Assembly: GCA_023404675.1 (NCBI GenBank) | Contig: JAEYAW010000013.1 | Coordinates: 463,754-527,753, forward strand | Direction: 5' to 3' | Length of the DNA stretch: 64,000 nt | Source of the DNA: Pseudomonadota bacterium | Lineage (GTDB): Bacteria; Pseudomonadota; Alphaproteobacteria; Rhizobiales; Xanthobacteraceae | Part shown: positions 25,514 through 33,734 of the stretch, one piece after another | Numbering within the stretch: position 1 is the first letter of the stretch | Layout: each line of letters starts with the position of its first letter | Notes under the pieces: model-generated | Told to the model about the DNA's origin: nothing | Database searches by the model: none | What the model saw: the letters and a program-made list of their open reading frames with translations, nothing else | Made by a program: the position numbers and the translations under genes

Positions 25514-26362
25514 CTATCCCAGTCCACGTCCGCTCATCATCTCGAACAGGCGGCGGGCGATCGGGTTGGCGCTCAGGCTGCCGAGATAGAGATAGAAGTT
25601 GACATCCGGCATCGCCGGCAAGCCATCCGCATTCACCAGGACCCGGAATTCGGAGCTGAGCATTTCGACCGAGCGCGCCGTAATGCCGAGCCCGGCGCGC
25701 ACCGCCGCGCGAATTCCCGCAAGCGAAGGCGAAATGAAGTTGATGCGGTAGGGCATGCGCGCCCGCTCCAGCGCGTCGATCGCCAGCGAGCGGAACAGGC
25801 TCGGCTCATCATGCAGGACGAGCGGGAGTGGAAGTCCCTGGTCCAGCCGGAAGTCGGCCGCGCTGATCCACACCGTCGGCACGGTTCGCAGCACGATGCT
25901 GGTGTGCGCGGGATCGTTGATGGTCGAGACCGTCATGTCGATCTCGCCCTGTTTCAAGGCCTGCATCAGAAAGGCGCTGCGTGCGACGTGGATGACCACG
26001 CGCACATTGGGATAGGTCGCGGAGAAACGCTGCAGCAGCATCGGCAGCATGGTGTCGGTGGCATCGTCCGGTGCGCCGAGCCGGATGTCGCCCTGGATCG
26101 CGGGCGTCGACAGACTCTCGCAGGCCTCATCGTGCAACGAGAGAATTTTGCGGCCATATTCATAAAGCCGCAGGCCGTCCTCGGTGAGGCGTTTGCTGCG
26201 CCCGGACTTGAAGAAAAGCGGGCGGCCGATGCTTGCCTCCAGCTTCTGGATTCGCTGCGTGATGGCGGGCTGGCTGCGATGAACGCCGCCCGCGGCAGCC
26301 GCAAACGAGCCCTGTTCGACAATGGCCACGAAGGCGCGGAGGGATGCGAGGTCCAGGATCAT
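25514..26362 (-). CDS. LysR-family transcriptional regulator
   Basis: 282 residues. N-terminal winged helix MILDLASLRAFVAIVEQGSFAAAAGGVHRSQPAITQRIQKLE (key: FVAIVEQGSF, SQPAITQRIQKLE), then the effector-binding domain (IRLGAPDDATDTMLP, GIRAAVRAGLGITARS). Divergent from the flavin monooxygenase at 26463, across 100 bp that hold an inverted repeat at 26366-26385; the usual LysR layout implies control of that gene and autoregulation. Effector unknown. Confidence 0.92.
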   Translation of the reverse strand: MILDLASLRAFVAIVEQGSFAAAAGGVHRSQPAITQRIQKLEASIGRPLFFKSGRSKRLTEDGLRLYEYGRKILSLHDEACESLSTPAIQGDIRLGAPDDATDTMLPMLLQRFSATYPNVRVVIHVARSAFLMQALKQGEIDMTVSTINDPAHTSIVLRTVPTVWISAADFRLDQGLPLPLVLHDEPSLFRSLAIDALERARMPYRINFISPSLAGIRAAVRAGLGITARSVEMLSSEFRVLVNADGLPAMPDVNFYLYLGSLSANPIARRLFEMMSGRGLG

Positions 26363-26365
26363 TAC

Positions 26366-26385
26366 ATTAGAATATCTTATCTAAT
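26366..26385. promoter_or_regulatory. LysR-type inverted repeat
   Basis: ATTAGA-N8-TCTAAT, perfect arms, positioned 4 bases upstream of the LysR start codon and about 78 bases before the divergent monooxygenase. It fits the T-N11-A layout of LysR recognition sites. Confidence 0.5.
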
Positions 26386-26462
26386 CCATGTCGCAAATCT
26401 TTCTTGTTGTTTGGCTACTAGCCGCTAGCTTACGTACGATGCATGAGCTTGAAGGCTAATTA

Positions 26463-27857
26463 ATGGGCAGTTCTGCACAAAAACTCGACGCGCATGATGC
26501 CCGCCGCAAGCGGATTGCTGTAATCGGCGCCGGGCCCGCCGGTCTGGTCACTGCAAAAACTCTTATACAACGTGGGGCGGACGTCGTCGTTTATGAACGT
26601 GGGAATGCGGTCGGCGGAACCTGGCGCTGGGGCGCGGAAAACGGCCGCCAGTTCCTGTACAAGAACCTGCATATCAACACATCAAAACGCCTCACGGCAT
26701 TTGAGGGATATCCATTTCCGGCTGATACGCAGCCGATTCCCGACCATCGCGATATGGCCCGCTATATGCAAGGCTACGCCGAGCGTTTTTCGCTGCTGGA
26801 TCGCACGCGGCTGAACACATCGGTCGAGAGCGTCGTGCGAGTCGAGGGTGCCCCGCGGCGCTGGGTGGTGCGCTCCAGCGACGGCGACGAGGCCATTTAC
26901 GATGCGGTGGTTGTGTGTACCGGACCCTTCAATCGTCCGCAGCATGTCCCCGAGTTCGCGGACTTTGGTGGTGAGTATGTGCATTCGGCGGATTATCGCG
27001 AGCCCGGTGCGTATGTGGGCAAGCGGGTCTGCATCGTGGGTGCCGGGAACAGTGCCGTCGACATCGCCAGCGACATCTGCACCACGGCGGATCGCGTCGT
27101 TTTGATCGCGCGCTCGCCCGTGTTCGTGTTGCCGCACACCATTTTCGGTGTGAACTTCAACGATGTGTCGCGCGCGCTGCAGGCGTGGTGGATCCCCTCG
27201 GGACTTCGCCGTCGCATATCGCGGACGCTGGTGCGTATCGTTCACGGCCGCATGACGGATCATGGTTTTCGGCCGCTCACTCATCGGGTGCACGGCACCA
27301 TCAGTTCGACCATCATTCAGGATATTCTGTTTCGCCGTGTTGTGGTGAAGAACGGCATCACGGCGATCAATGGCCAGAACCTGGAATTTTCGGACGGCAC
27401 GTCCGAACAGTTCGACGCGCTAATCGCCGCGACCGGCTTCGTGACGGAGTTTCCATTCTTGCCGCAGGGGGCGGTCGCCGGGCAGGGCAATCGCCTGTCG
27501 CTCTACAACCGCATCGTACCGCCGGGGCAGCCGGGCCTGTATTTCGTCGGCATGATCAACATCGATACGCCGATCAATTTCGCGTGCGAGCGTCAGGCCA
27601 AGTGGATCGCCGAGGTGGAATTAAAAGGCGCGATGCTGCCTGATGTCGCGGAGATGCAGCGTTCCATCGCGCAGAAGAATGCGTGGGTGCGCAAGCACTA
27701 TGGGGAAGCCGCGCGCCACTCTGTGCAGGAGGAAAGCAAGATCTACTATCGCGAACTCGATCGGTCGCTGCGGTGCGCGTTACGGCGCCGGCATCTGGCG
27801 AGCTCGGCCTCGCGCCATGAATCTGAACTGGGAGCCGCCTCGAATGCGAGCGTATGA
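26463..27857 (+). CDS. Flavin-containing monooxygenase (FMO / Baeyer-Villiger type)
   Basis: 464 residues. FAD site GAGPAGLVTAKTL (from residue 20), the FMO fingerprint FGGEYVHSADY (FxGxxxHxxxY), and NADPH site CIVGAGNSAVDIA (near residue 190). The C-terminal part includes DALIAATGFVTEFPFL, typical of group B monooxygenases. It inserts oxygen into nucleophilic N/S atoms or ketones using NADPH. Divergent from the LysR gene; next gene downstream is 212 bases away. Could be N-oxygenase, S-oxygenase or Baeyer-Villiger; the motif favours the FMO side but does not settle it. Confidence 0.87.
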   Translation: MGSSAQKLDAHDARRKRIAVIGAGPAGLVTAKTLIQRGADVVVYERGNAVGGTWRWGAENGRQFLYKNLHINTSKRLTAFEGYPFPADTQPIPDHRDMARYMQGYAERFSLLDRTRLNTSVESVVRVEGAPRRWVVRSSDGDEAIYDAVVVCTGPFNRPQHVPEFADFGGEYVHSADYREPGAYVGKRVCIVGAGNSAVDIASDICTTADRVVLIARSPVFVLPHTIFGVNFNDVSRALQAWWIPSGLRRRISRTLVRIVHGRMTDHGFRPLTHRVHGTISSTIIQDILFRRVVVKNGITAINGQNLEFSDGTSEQFDALIAATGFVTEFPFLPQGAVAGQGNRLSLYNRIVPPGQPGLYFVGMINIDTPINFACERQAKWIAEVELKGAMLPDVAEMQRSIAQKNAWVRKHYGEAARHSVQEESKIYYRELDRSLRCALRRRHLASSASRHESELGAASNASV

Positions 27858-28069
27858 ACGGCAGAAGTGCATTCATTCCGGCTCCGGTGCAGGAATTGAA
27901 ACGCATCTCTGTTCTCCCGGCGAATTTCGGAACCTGAATCCGCCGCGAGCAGGATAAACGAGGGCTGAAGAAAACGCTGAGGGAAGAAGCACCGGGACTG
28001 GATTTCCGCCTGAAGCGGAGTGTTCTGCGAGGTTACATGTTCAACAACGGATCGAAAAGGGGCCTATCG

Positions 28070-29101
28070 ATGCAGTCTTCACGCCGACTGAAAGTGAACC
28101 GCCGTGGTGTTCTCGGCGGCCTTGCCGCTGTTCCTCTTCTGCTCGCGGGCGCTCTGCCGGCTGCGGCGGAAAGTCTGACGCCGGTGACGGCGCGCATGGA
28201 TACCTTCTTCTACGGCTCCCACGTGCCGATTCTGCTCGGCATCGTCGACGGCATCTACAAGAAGCATGGTCTTGACGTGACGGCGCAGACCGGCCGCGGC
28301 TCGGCGAACACCATTCAGACGGTGGCGGCCGGAACGGATCAGTTCGGTTTTGCCGACGGCGGCACGCTGGTGAAGTTCGTTGCGCAGGGCCTCAAGGCCA
28401 AGCAGATCGTCGGCATTCTCGAGGTCAACCCCTCGATCATCCTTGCCATGCCCGAGAGCGGCATCAAGACGCCGAAGGACCTCAACGGCAAGACCGGCGG
28501 GTTCGGTGTCGGCTCCGCGCCGGAACAGCTGTTCCCGGCTTTCGCCAAGGGCACCGGCGTCGATGTCGCGTCGATCAAGAAGGTCAGCACCGATCTGCCG
28601 ACCCGCGACAACCTGTTCATGCAGAAGCAGATCGATTTCTCGTTCGGCTACAACGTGACACAGCTCCCGTTGATGCAGGAGAAGTGCAACTGCACGCTCA
28701 ACGTGATCCGCTATGCCGACAATGGCATCACGGCCATCAGCAACGGCATCATGGTTGGTGACGACTACGCGGCGAAGAACCCGGAAATCGTGAAAAAGTT
28801 CGCGCAGGCAACCGTTGAAGCGATCGAGCTGGCGGTGAAACAGCCTGAGAAGGGCGTCGACGCGTTCTTTGCCTACGCCAAGGAAACCAAGCTGAGCCGT
28901 CCGGTGGTGATGAACCAGTGGATGGAGACGATCAAGCTGCTGCAGACCCCGGCGGTCAAGGGCAAGCCCTATGGCGTGACCTCTCCGGAGGACTGGCAGA
29001 AGACCATCGACATTCTGACGGAATACGCGGAACTGCCCAAGGGCGTCGTCACCCCGGAGAAGGTGGCCACCAACGAATACCTCGTGGGCGGCGGAAAATG
29101 A
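28070..29101 (+). CDS. ABC transporter substrate-binding protein, NMT1/SsuA type, first gene of 13-gene operon
   Basis: 343 residues from the ATG at 28070, which has AAAAGGGG upstream; an in-frame ATG at 28037 lacks one. The N-terminus has twin arginines (KVNRRGVLGGLAAVPLLLAG), so Tat export is possible. Receptor fold markers: GSHVPILLGIVDGIYKKHGLDV and KQIDFSFGYNV. It feeds the ATPase and permease immediately downstream (start of the ATPase overlaps its stop). It opens a run of 13 same-strand genes to 40814, so its ligand is likely the substrate of that pathway. Confidence 0.9.
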   Translation: MQSSRRLKVNRRGVLGGLAAVPLLLAGALPAAAESLTPVTARMDTFFYGSHVPILLGIVDGIYKKHGLDVTAQTGRGSANTIQTVAAGTDQFGFADGGTLVKFVAQGLKAKQIVGILEVNPSIILAMPESGIKTPKDLNGKTGGFGVGSAPEQLFPAFAKGTGVDVASIKKVSTDLPTRDNLFMQKQIDFSFGYNVTQLPLMQEKCNCTLNVIRYADNGITAISNGIMVGDDYAAKNPEIVKKFAQATVEAIELAVKQPEKGVDAFFAYAKETKLSRPVVMNQWMETIKLLQTPAVKGKPYGVTSPEDWQKTIDILTEYAELPKGVVTPEKVATNEYLVGGGK

Positions 29102-29898
29102 GTGACGGTTTCGCCATCGAGGAGCGGCCGCTGATCGATGTCCGTGGCGTAGCGAAGAACTACGACACGGACAGCGGTCCGATCCAGGCCCTGTCGAGCG
29201 TGACGCTGAAGATCCGGAAGGGAGAATTCATCTCCCTTCTCGGCCCCAGCGGCTGTGGAAAAACGACGTTGATGTCGTTGATCGCAGGACTTGCCACGCC
29301 GAGCGAAGGCGAGGTGCGCATCAACGACAAGACGATTCAGGACCCCTACACGAATCTCGGAATTGTCTTTCAAAACGCCGAGCTGCTGGAGTGGCGCACG
29401 GCGCTGCAGAACATTCTTCTGCAGATGGAGATTCGCGGGCTGAAGGTGCGGGAGTATGAGCCCGTCGCGCGGCAACTCCTCGCTCAGGTCGGCCTGAAGG
29501 GATTCGAAGGCAAGTATCCCGATGAACTGTCCGGCGGCATGAAGCAGCGCGTGGCGCTGTGCCGTGCGCTGATTCACGATCCGGACATTCTGCTGATGGA
29601 CGAGCCGTTCGGCGCGCTCGACGCGATGACGCGCGACCAGATGAACGCCGACGTGCAGCGCATCTGGATGCAGTCCCGGAAAACCGCGATTCTGGTCACG
29701 CACAGCATCGACGAAGCGGTGTTCATGTCGGATCGTGTTATCGTCATGAGCGCCAGGCCTGCGTCTGTTGCGGAGGAGGTCGTGATCGACCTGCCTCGTC
29801 CGCGAACGCTCGATGTGCGGGACACGCCCGAGTTCAATGCCTACACCGCCCGGATCCGGGCGCGTTTCAAGCAACTCGGAGTTTTCTCGAATGACTGA
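29098..29898 (+). CDS. ABC ATPase, nitrate/sulfonate (SsuB/TauB) type
   Basis: 266 residues; ATG overlaps the previous stop. Walker A GPSGCGKTT, Q-loop VFQNAELLEWRT, signature LSGGMKQRVALCRAL, Walker B LLMDEPFGALD and H-loop VTHSIDEA. These place it with the SsuB/TauB/ThiZ group that partners with NMT1-type receptors. The permease start overlaps its stop by 8 bases. Confidence 0.93.
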   Translation: MSDGFAIEERPLIDVRGVAKNYDTDSGPIQALSSVTLKIRKGEFISLLGPSGCGKTTLMSLIAGLATPSEGEVRINDKTIQDPYTNLGIVFQNAELLEWRTALQNILLQMEIRGLKVREYEPVARQLLAQVGLKGFEGKYPDELSGGMKQRVALCRALIHDPDILLMDEPFGALDAMTRDQMNADVQRIWMQSRKTAILVTHSIDEAVFMSDRVIVMSARPASVAEEVVIDLPRPRTLDVRDTPEFNAYTARIRARFKQLGVFSND

Positions 29899-30742
29899 GA
29901 TCACAATGAGCCAACCAGCGCCGTCCGGCGATGCCTCCGCCGTCGCACCGAAAAAGACCGCGAAGTCCGCTCGTTTCGGCTTCGTTACACCGGTCGCGAC
30001 GCTCGCTTTGTGCATCCTGCTGTGGGAAGCGATTGTCTACGTCTTCAAGGTGCCGACCTATATCGTGCCGCCGCCGAGCGCAATCTTTCATCGGGCCGTG
30101 GCCGAGCATCAGTTTCTGTTCAAGCACGCGGTGTCGACGAGCTGGGCCATCCTGCTCGGCTTCGCCTGGGCGTTCGTGATCGGCATTCCGCTTGCGACGA
30201 TCATGGTCTATTCGGAGGGACTGCGGCGCGCGATCTATCCGCTGCTGATCATCGCGCAGGTGCTGCCGAAGGTCGCGCTGGCTCCGCTGTTCATCGTGTG
30301 GTTCGGATTCGGCATGATCCCGAAAGTGGTGATGACCTTCCTGATCGCATTGTTTCCCATCGTGATCGATACGCTGGCGGGTTTGTCGGCGGTGCGCCCG
30401 GAAAGCCTGATGCTGCTGCGTTCCATGGGCGCGACGCGTTGGCAGTCGTTCTGGAAGGTGCGTCTGCCGACGGCGCTGCCGCATATCTTCTCGGGACTCA
30501 AGATCGCCATGACCTTCGCTGTGGTCGGTGCCATCGTCGCCGAGTTCGTCGCCTCCGATGCCGGCCTTGGTTACGTACTGGTGGACGCACGGGCCAATCT
30601 CGACATGGTGATGGTGTTCGCCGCCATCATCTGGCTGGTGCTGCTCGGATTCATCTTCTTCTTCATCGTTGAGTTCGGCGAGCGCCTGCTCGTCAAGGGG
30701 CGCGGCGCGCGCCGCAGCAACGAACTCGGCGCGGGTCTTTAG
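29891..30742 (+). CDS. ABC permease, SsuC/TauC type
   Basis: 283 residues from 29891 (or 278 from an ATG at 29906). A soluble N-terminal 30 residues then about six TM segments; the coupling loop is the EAA-like SMGATRWQSFWKVRLPTALP. Forms the channel of the importer with the preceding ATPase. Start overlaps the ATPase stop, so translation is coupled. Confidence 0.92.
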   Translation: MTEITMSQPAPSGDASAVAPKKTAKSARFGFVTPVATLALCILLWEAIVYVFKVPTYIVPPPSAIFHRAVAEHQFLFKHAVSTSWAILLGFAWAFVIGIPLATIMVYSEGLRRAIYPLLIIAQVLPKVALAPLFIVWFGFGMIPKVVMTFLIALFPIVIDTLAGLSAVRPESLMLLRSMGATRWQSFWKVRLPTALPHIFSGLKIAMTFAVVGAIVAEFVASDAGLGYVLVDARANLDMVMVFAAIIWLVLLGFIFFFIVEFGERLLVKGRGARRSNELGAGL

Positions 30743-30777
30743 AGCCCGCTCCAATCTGACATTCAACGGAGAGTGCA

Positions 30778-31158
30778 ATGGAAGTCATCAAGACCGATAT
30801 CCCGACAATGCCGAAGGGCCCGTTTTCGCAGGCGGTGAAGCATAACGGCATCGTGTATGTCGCGGGACAGGTGTCCTTCGACGGCGAGGCGGGGGCGCCG
30901 AAACTCGGCGACATCAAGGAGCAGACCCTGCAGACGCTGAAGAATCTCAAGATGGTTCTGGAAGCGTCCGGGTCTTCGCTCGACAAGATCATGAAGCTGA
31001 CCTGTATCCTGCCGAACTTCCCGACCGATTATGTCGGCTTCAACGAGGCGTTCGCCGAAGTGTTCAAGGGCCCGACCTATCCGGCGCGCACCACGCTGCA
31101 GGCCGGTCTGCTCGGCGGCTTCGTCGTCGAGATCGAGGCCATCGCGGTCTGCGACTGA
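30778..31158 (+). CDS. RidA/YjgF/UK114-family enamine/imine deaminase
   Basis: 126 residues, the family size. MPKGPFSQAVKHNGIVYVAGQ and the conserved Arg in YPARTTLQAG (the residue that binds the substrate carboxylate in RidA) are present, as is the end strand VEIEAIAV. RidA proteins hydrolyse reactive enamines/imines such as 2-aminoacrylate released by PLP enzymes. A PLP lyase-type gene lies three genes downstream in the same operon, which fits this job. Forms a trimer in known members; cytoplasmic. Confidence 0.92.
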   Translation: MEVIKTDIPTMPKGPFSQAVKHNGIVYVAGQVSFDGEAGAPKLGDIKEQTLQTLKNLKMVLEASGSSLDKIMKLTCILPNFPTDYVGFNEAFAEVFKGPTYPARTTLQAGLLGGFVVEIEAIAVCD

Positions 31159-31185
31159 TCCGCGGGTCGTCGCATGGATACGCAA

Positions 31186-31208
31186 GGCCGGCGTCGCATG
31201 CGCCGGCC
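31186..31208 (+). other. GC-rich hairpin in the RidA-cupin gap
   Basis: GGCCGGCG and CGCCGGCC arms, seven-base loop, no T-run after it. It sits in the 77-base gap inside the operon, so it more likely protects or processes mRNA than ends transcription. Confidence 0.4.
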
Positions 31209-31235
31209 GGACGATCGGACTGAAGGGAGACCGTC

Positions 31236-31703
31236 ATGAGCGGCGAGACATTCTACGAAAGCCTGATGCGCCGTCAGGCGGAGACCTACACCTATCGCGG
31301 CAAACTCATCATCAAGGCCAAGGATGTGCAGTGGCACACCAGCCCCCAGGGCCGCAATGCCGTGATCGTCGATGAAACCACCGGCATGAACGCCAAGTTC
31401 TTCGGCATGCTGCTGACCGAAATTCCCGCCGGCGGCATGTCGGGCCTGCATCAGCATACGTTCGAGGCTGTGGCCTACGTGCTGGAAGGGCGTGGCCGTG
31501 AAGTCATCGGCGACCAGACCATCGATTGGGAGGTCGGCGATACGTTCTATCTGCCGCCGAACGTTCCGCACCGGCACATCAATCGCGATCCGGACAAGCC
31601 GGCGAAGATCATGCAGATCGAGGCCTGGCCGCTGCCGATCTTCATGGGCATTTCCCGCCTCGATCAGTTCGAGCCTGCCGGCCCCGCGCCAAAGCAGGAC
31701 TGA
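31236..31703 (+). CDS. Cupin-domain protein
   Basis: 155 residues. Motif 1 GLHQHTFEAVAYVLEGRG and motif 2 LPPNVPHRHIN carry the metal-binding His set; a long N-terminal arm (MSGETFYESLMRRQAETYTYRG) resembles the helical start of gentisate-dioxygenase-like cupins, though this is half their length. Likely binds Fe or another metal; may be a dioxygenase, isomerase or regulator-type cupin. Good AAGGGAG upstream of the ATG. Second enzyme-type gene of the 13-gene operon. Confidence 0.87.
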   Translation: MSGETFYESLMRRQAETYTYRGKLIIKAKDVQWHTSPQGRNAVIVDETTGMNAKFFGMLLTEIPAGGMSGLHQHTFEAVAYVLEGRGREVIGDQTIDWEVGDTFYLPPNVPHRHINRDPDKPAKIMQIEAWPLPIFMGISRLDQFEPAGPAPKQD

Positions 31704-31738
31704 GCGTCGGGCATTCTAAACATCGATCGGGGTTTGAT

Positions 31739-32539
31739 ATGAGACTGCAAGGCAAGGTTGCCATCATCACCGGCGCGGCAAAGGGCATCGGCGCGGCCAC
31801 CGCCGCGATGTTCGCGCGCGAGGGCGCGGCGCTGGGGCTGATGGACAAGGACGAGGCGACGCTTCAGGCCACGGCCGCGGAGTTGAGCAGCAAGGGCGCC
31901 AGGGTGGTCGCGCTGGGCGGCGATGTCACCAGCGCGGGTGACATCAAGGCCACGGTCGATGCGGCCGTGAAGGCGTTCGGTCCCGTGACGGTTCTGGTGA
32001 ACAACGCGGGCGTAACGCTGACGCGGCCGTTCGTCGAGACCACCGTCGAGGATGTGGACTTCCTCGTCGGCGTCAACATCAAGGGCCTGATGCTGGCAAG
32101 CCAGGCCGTGATCCCGTTGATGGCCGAAGCGGGCGGCGGCGCGATCGTGCATGACGCATCCAATGCCGGCATTGTCGGTCGTCCGTGGCAGCCGATGTAT
32201 GGCGCGACCAAGGCGGGCGTGGTGTCGCTCACCAAGTCGATGGCGCTGTCGCTGGCGAAACAGAACATCCGCGTCAACTGCATCTGCCCCGGCTCGATCG
32301 ATACGCCGATGCTGCGCGGCGCGCTCGCGTCCTCGGGAAACTTCGATCTCAACTGGAAGCGGACCGAGATGGTGATCCCGCTCGGCCGGATCGGGCAGGC
32401 CGACGACATCGCCGCCGCCACTCTGTTTCTCGCCTCGGACGAAGCCCGCTATATCACGGGCGTCGCGCTTCCGGTCGATGGCGGGCGCACATCGGGCGTG
32501 CCCGAAACCTCACATCTGGGAATGGACGTTTCGAACTGA
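31739..32539 (+). CDS. Short-chain dehydrogenase/reductase (SDR)
   Basis: 266 residues. Cofactor site TGAAKGIGAATA, NNAG motif LVNNAGV, catalytic Tyr/Lys in YGATKAG, catalytic Ser in DASNAG, and structural PG motif ICPGSIDTPM. Classical SDR of the FabG-like kind; an acidic Asp after the second strand (LMDKDEAT) suggests NAD(H) preference. It likely oxidises a hydroxyl or reduces a ketone intermediate of the operon's pathway. Confidence 0.92.
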   Translation: MRLQGKVAIITGAAKGIGAATAAMFAREGAALGLMDKDEATLQATAAELSSKGARVVALGGDVTSAGDIKATVDAAVKAFGPVTVLVNNAGVTLTRPFVETTVEDVDFLVGVNIKGLMLASQAVIPLMAEAGGGAIVHDASNAGIVGRPWQPMYGATKAGVVSLTKSMALSLAKQNIRVNCICPGSIDTPMLRGALASSGNFDLNWKRTEMVIPLGRIGQADDIAAATLFLASDEARYITGVALPVDGGRTSGVPETSHLGMDVSN

Positions 32540-32579
32540 AGACCGTCCTGTTCTCCTTTTTCAATAACCCCGCGAGTGC

Positions 32580-33725
32580 ATGATGCTCCCTCTTTCCGGG
32601 ATAACCGTAATCGAATTCTGCCAGATCGCTGCCGGACCATTCTCCGGCATGCTGCTGGCGGATATGGGTGCCGACGTCATCAAGGTGGAATCCCCCGATG
32701 GTGATGGCATGCGGGCGTGGCCGCCGATCACCGGCGGCTATTCCGAGAACTTTGCGTCGCTGAACCGCAACAAGCGATCCGTCGTTCTCAACCTGAAGGA
32801 TCCCGAGGATCTGAAGCGGGCGCGGCAGCTCTGCCTGTCCGCGGATGTCGTGTTGGAAAACTTCCGGCCCGGCGTGATGAACCGGCTCGGGCTCGGCTAT
32901 GCCGAACTGAGCAAGCTGTCACCGAAGCTGATCTATTGCTCGATCTCGGCCTATGGCCAGCAAGGCCCGCGCGCCAGCGAGGGCGGCTTCGACGTGACGC
33001 TGCAGGCGGTGGCGGGCGTGATGAGCGTCACCGGCGAGCCGGGCGGGGCGCCCGTGAAAAGCGGCGTGCCGCTGGCGGATTTCTCGGCCGGGCTCTACGC
33101 GGCGTTTTCCGTGACGAGCATGTTGCGCCGGGTCCAGCAGGACGGCGTCGGCGGCCATATAGACGTGCCGATGCTGGGCGCCACGCTTGGCGTCTCGGCG
33201 TTGCAGACCAGCGAATATTTCGGCAGCGGCAAGGATCCGCGCAAGCTCGGCTCCGCGCATCCGCGCAATGCGCCGTATCAGGCCTTCCGCTGCAAGGACG
33301 GCTATTTCGTGCTCGCGGCAGGCAACAATGATCTGTTCCGGCGCGCCTGCGAGGCGATCGACCGGACCGAGCTGGTGAAGGACGATCGCTTCCAGAGCCC
33401 GCTGCTGCGCGCAAAGAATCAGGAGGCGCTGCGCGACCTGCTGGAGACTTCGTTCGCGACGCTGACGGCGGAAACCTGCCTCTCGATCATGCGCGAGCGC
33501 GGCGTGCCCTGTGCGCCGATCAACACCTATTCCGAGGCGCTGGCCGACGAGCAGGTGGCCCATTACGGCTGGGTGCAGCCGGTGACGCTGCCCGGCGGCG
33601 GACAGACCAGGACGTTCATCAGCCCGGTCAAAGTAACGGGCCTCGATTTCGGGATTCGCCGCCCGCCGCCGGCACTCGGCGAGCATACGGACGAGGTCTT
33701 CGCGGACCTTGCCGCCAACGCGTAA
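32580..33725 (+). CDS. Family III (CaiB/BaiF) CoA transferase
   Basis: 381 residues (ATG at 32580, another at 32583). The start PLSGITVIEFCQIAAGPFSGMLLADMGADVIKVE is the family signature, and the catalytic Asp is in GGFDVTLQAVAGVM (near residue 140). These enzymes transfer CoA from one acyl-CoA to another carboxylate. It supplies CoA activation in an operon that otherwise has no CoA ligase, so the substrate is probably a carboxylic acid activated by exchange with succinyl-CoA or a pathway product. Confidence 0.92.
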   Translation: MMLPLSGITVIEFCQIAAGPFSGMLLADMGADVIKVESPDGDGMRAWPPITGGYSENFASLNRNKRSVVLNLKDPEDLKRARQLCLSADVVLENFRPGVMNRLGLGYAELSKLSPKLIYCSISAYGQQGPRASEGGFDVTLQAVAGVMSVTGEPGGAPVKSGVPLADFSAGLYAAFSVTSMLRRVQQDGVGGHIDVPMLGATLGVSALQTSEYFGSGKDPRKLGSAHPRNAPYQAFRCKDGYFVLAAGNNDLFRRACEAIDRTELVKDDRFQSPLLRAKNQEALRDLLETSFATLTAETCLSIMRERGVPCAPINTYSEALADEQVAHYGWVQPVTLPGGGQTRTFISPVKVTGLDFGIRRPPPALGEHTDEVFADLAANA

Positions 33726-33734
33726 GCGCTTGCG

